Part shown: positions 63,295 through 64,000 of the stretch, piece by piece
Layout: each line of letters begins with the position of its first letter
How positions within the stretch are numbered: position 1 is the stretch's first letter
Assembly: GCF_014280435.1 (NCBI RefSeq)
Contig: NZ_CP060388.1
Coordinates: 4,308,399 to 4,372,398, forward strand
Direction: 5' to 3'
From: Sphingobium sp. KCTC 72723
Lineage (GTDB): Bacteria > Pseudomonadota > Alphaproteobacteria > Sphingomonadales > Sphingomonadaceae
DNA: 64,000 nt
The notes under the pieces: generated by a model
Told to the model about the DNA's origin: nothing
The model's input: only the letters and a program-made list of their open reading frames with translations
Database searches by the model: none
Made by a program: the position numbers and the translations under genes

Positions 63295-63558
63295 ATGGCC
63301 AATACGCCGCAAGCCAAGAAGCGCATCCGTCGCAACGAGCGTCGCGCCGAAATCAATGGCGCCCGCATCAGCCGGATCCGCACCCTGGTGAAGAAGGTGG
63401 AAGCTGCCATCGTCGCCGGTGACAAGTCCGCTGCCGCTACCGCGCTTCAGACTGTTCAGCCTGAACTGGCCCGTGGCGTTGCCCGTGGCGTGCTGCACAA
63501 GAATACCGCAGCCCGCAAGTTTGGCCGCCTGACCAAGGCTGTCGGCGCTATCGCCTGA
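63295..63558 (+). CDS. rpsT: 30S ribosomal protein S20
   Basis: S20 is a primary 16S rRNA-binding protein of the small subunit. The 87-residue product is very basic and helical: [36 protein letters not shown] and [19 protein letters not shown], all diagnostic. It lies between mutM and a probable dnaA and is followed by a strong terminator. Confidence 0.98.
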   Translation: MANTPQAKKRIRRNERRAEINGARISRIRTLVKKVEAAIVAGDKSAAATALQTVQPELARGVARGVLHKNTAARKFGRLTKAVGAIA

Positions 63559-63586
63559 ACCCTTTCGGGTTAATCGGCATTTCGCA

Positions 63587-63618
63587 AAACCCGCTCCGAT
63601 CGTCGGAGCGGGTTTTTC
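63587..63618 (+). terminator. Terminator of rpsT
   Basis: AAACCCGCTCCGA and TCGGAGCGGGTTT pair perfectly around a short loop, followed by TTTTTCG. It lies 29 bases after the stop. Confidence 0.9.
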
Positions 63619-63982
63619 GTCGTTTGTTCATAATTTGGTCATTTTCATAAGTCCTGCATTTCCCGCGATTCGACGCGCTGCGGCATGAATTCCTGTGAAC
63701 AAATTACTGAAATATAATGATAATTTCCTGATCGACGGTTTTCCCAGCCTTTTCCGAGTCAACGGCTTTATTTAAGTTTTTTGACGGTCGCTGCCCTTGA
63801 TCCAGCCCTGCCCCCCTGTCTATTTTTGAAATCCGGCCGCCATCGAATCACCTTCCGGCGGCCATCATGTTGAGATTGAACGGCACAGATGCTCGGTAAA
63901 GCGGGGGCTTTTCCGATGGATAGTCCTGTGCCTATTTCCTGCCCAATGGCGGGGGGCAAAGTTGGTTGGGGTCGAATAGGCG
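63619..63982. other. AT-richer leader before probable dnaA
   Basis: This stretch has no supported gene. It is less GC-rich than its surroundings, with runs such as AAATATAATGATAATTT near 63710 that could include a promoter. I find no perfect DnaA box (TTATCCACA); TGTGAACAA near 63692 matches only partly. Confidence 0.45.
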
Positions 63983-64000
63983 ATGAAGGATTTAGTGGGC
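63983..64000 (+). CDS. Start of next gene, probable dnaA (cut by window edge)
   Basis: ATG 63983 opens a frame (M K D L V G) that runs to the window end. The order mutM-rpsT-dnaA is known in sphingomonads, so dnaA is the likely identity. The six residues visible are too few to prove it. Confidence 0.35.

Noticed and set aside
63619..63982. Chromosomal replication origin next to dnaA
   Set aside because: No perfect DnaA boxes or repeated AT-rich 13-mers were found, and dnaA is often distant from oriC in alphaproteobacteria.
1..64000. CRISPR arrays or cas genes
   Set aside because: No regularly spaced direct repeats and no Cas-like proteins were seen; the only repeated elements are palindromic units and IS ends.

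Overview
The window is GC-rich chromosomal DNA of an alphaproteobacterium, most probably a sphingomonad (Sphingobium, Sphingomonas or a close relative). This is inferred from the polar-type flagellar operon, the split Rieske/cytochrome b/cytochrome c1 genes, the CpdR-like regulator, the order mutM-rpsT followed by a probable dnaA start at the right edge, and two copies of a CCGTTCG...CGAACGG intergenic repeat of a type I associate with sphingomonads. The genus is inference; no 16S gene or plasmid marker is present.

Layout. 1-12353 (+) is a flagellar operon: fliI (3' part)-fliJ-fliK-fliL-fliM-fliN-fliO-fliP-fliQ-fliR-flhB, a GT87-type membrane glycosyltransferase gene, an unknown gene, fliD and fliS. 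It encodes the export gate and ATPase, C-ring, hook-length ruler, filament cap and flagellin chaperone. Two sigma28-like promoters precede the unknown gene and fliD. 12400-25950 is housekeeping: argD-argF, hslO, queC-queE, small secreted proteins, lipB, a GNAT, hemF, trmL, the bc1 complex petABC, apt and a nucleosidase.

26612-34891 is an accessory island between a tRNA/tmRNA-like 3'-end scar and a tRNA-Val(GAC) gene. It holds three different insertion sequences in a row (IS256, IS110 and IS21 families), a small ORF and a large beta-helix protein with a VCBS/Ig-like C-terminus.

34892-53006 returns to core genes: a dicarboxylate symporter, cpdR, an N-formylglutamate amidohydrolase, an AT3-SGNH acyltransferase, a candidate orphan small RNA, fbp, terC, mlaA, a class II DAHP synthase, a cytochrome b561-YceI fusion, a thioesterase, DUF983, pabB-pabC, an aspartate aminotransferase, a periplasmic msrA and an SDR.

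53028-62283 (-) has infC and thrS, then a tightly packed series ubiE-ubiB-mntA-hepT-coaBC-dut-unknown-thiF/moeB-like-dsrE. A HepT/MntA toxin-antitoxin pair sits inside this housekeeping operon, joined to its neighbours by ATGA and TGATG overlaps. 62365-64000 (+) holds mutM, rpsT and the first codons of a probable dnaA.

The observations I would look at first are the embedded HepT/MntA pair, the TonB-box-like segment in the MlaA homologue, the orphan small RNA, the complex repeat ends of the IS21 element, and the sigma28 promoters in the flagellar operon. Nothing here can be shown, from sequence alone, to be a new multi-gene system.
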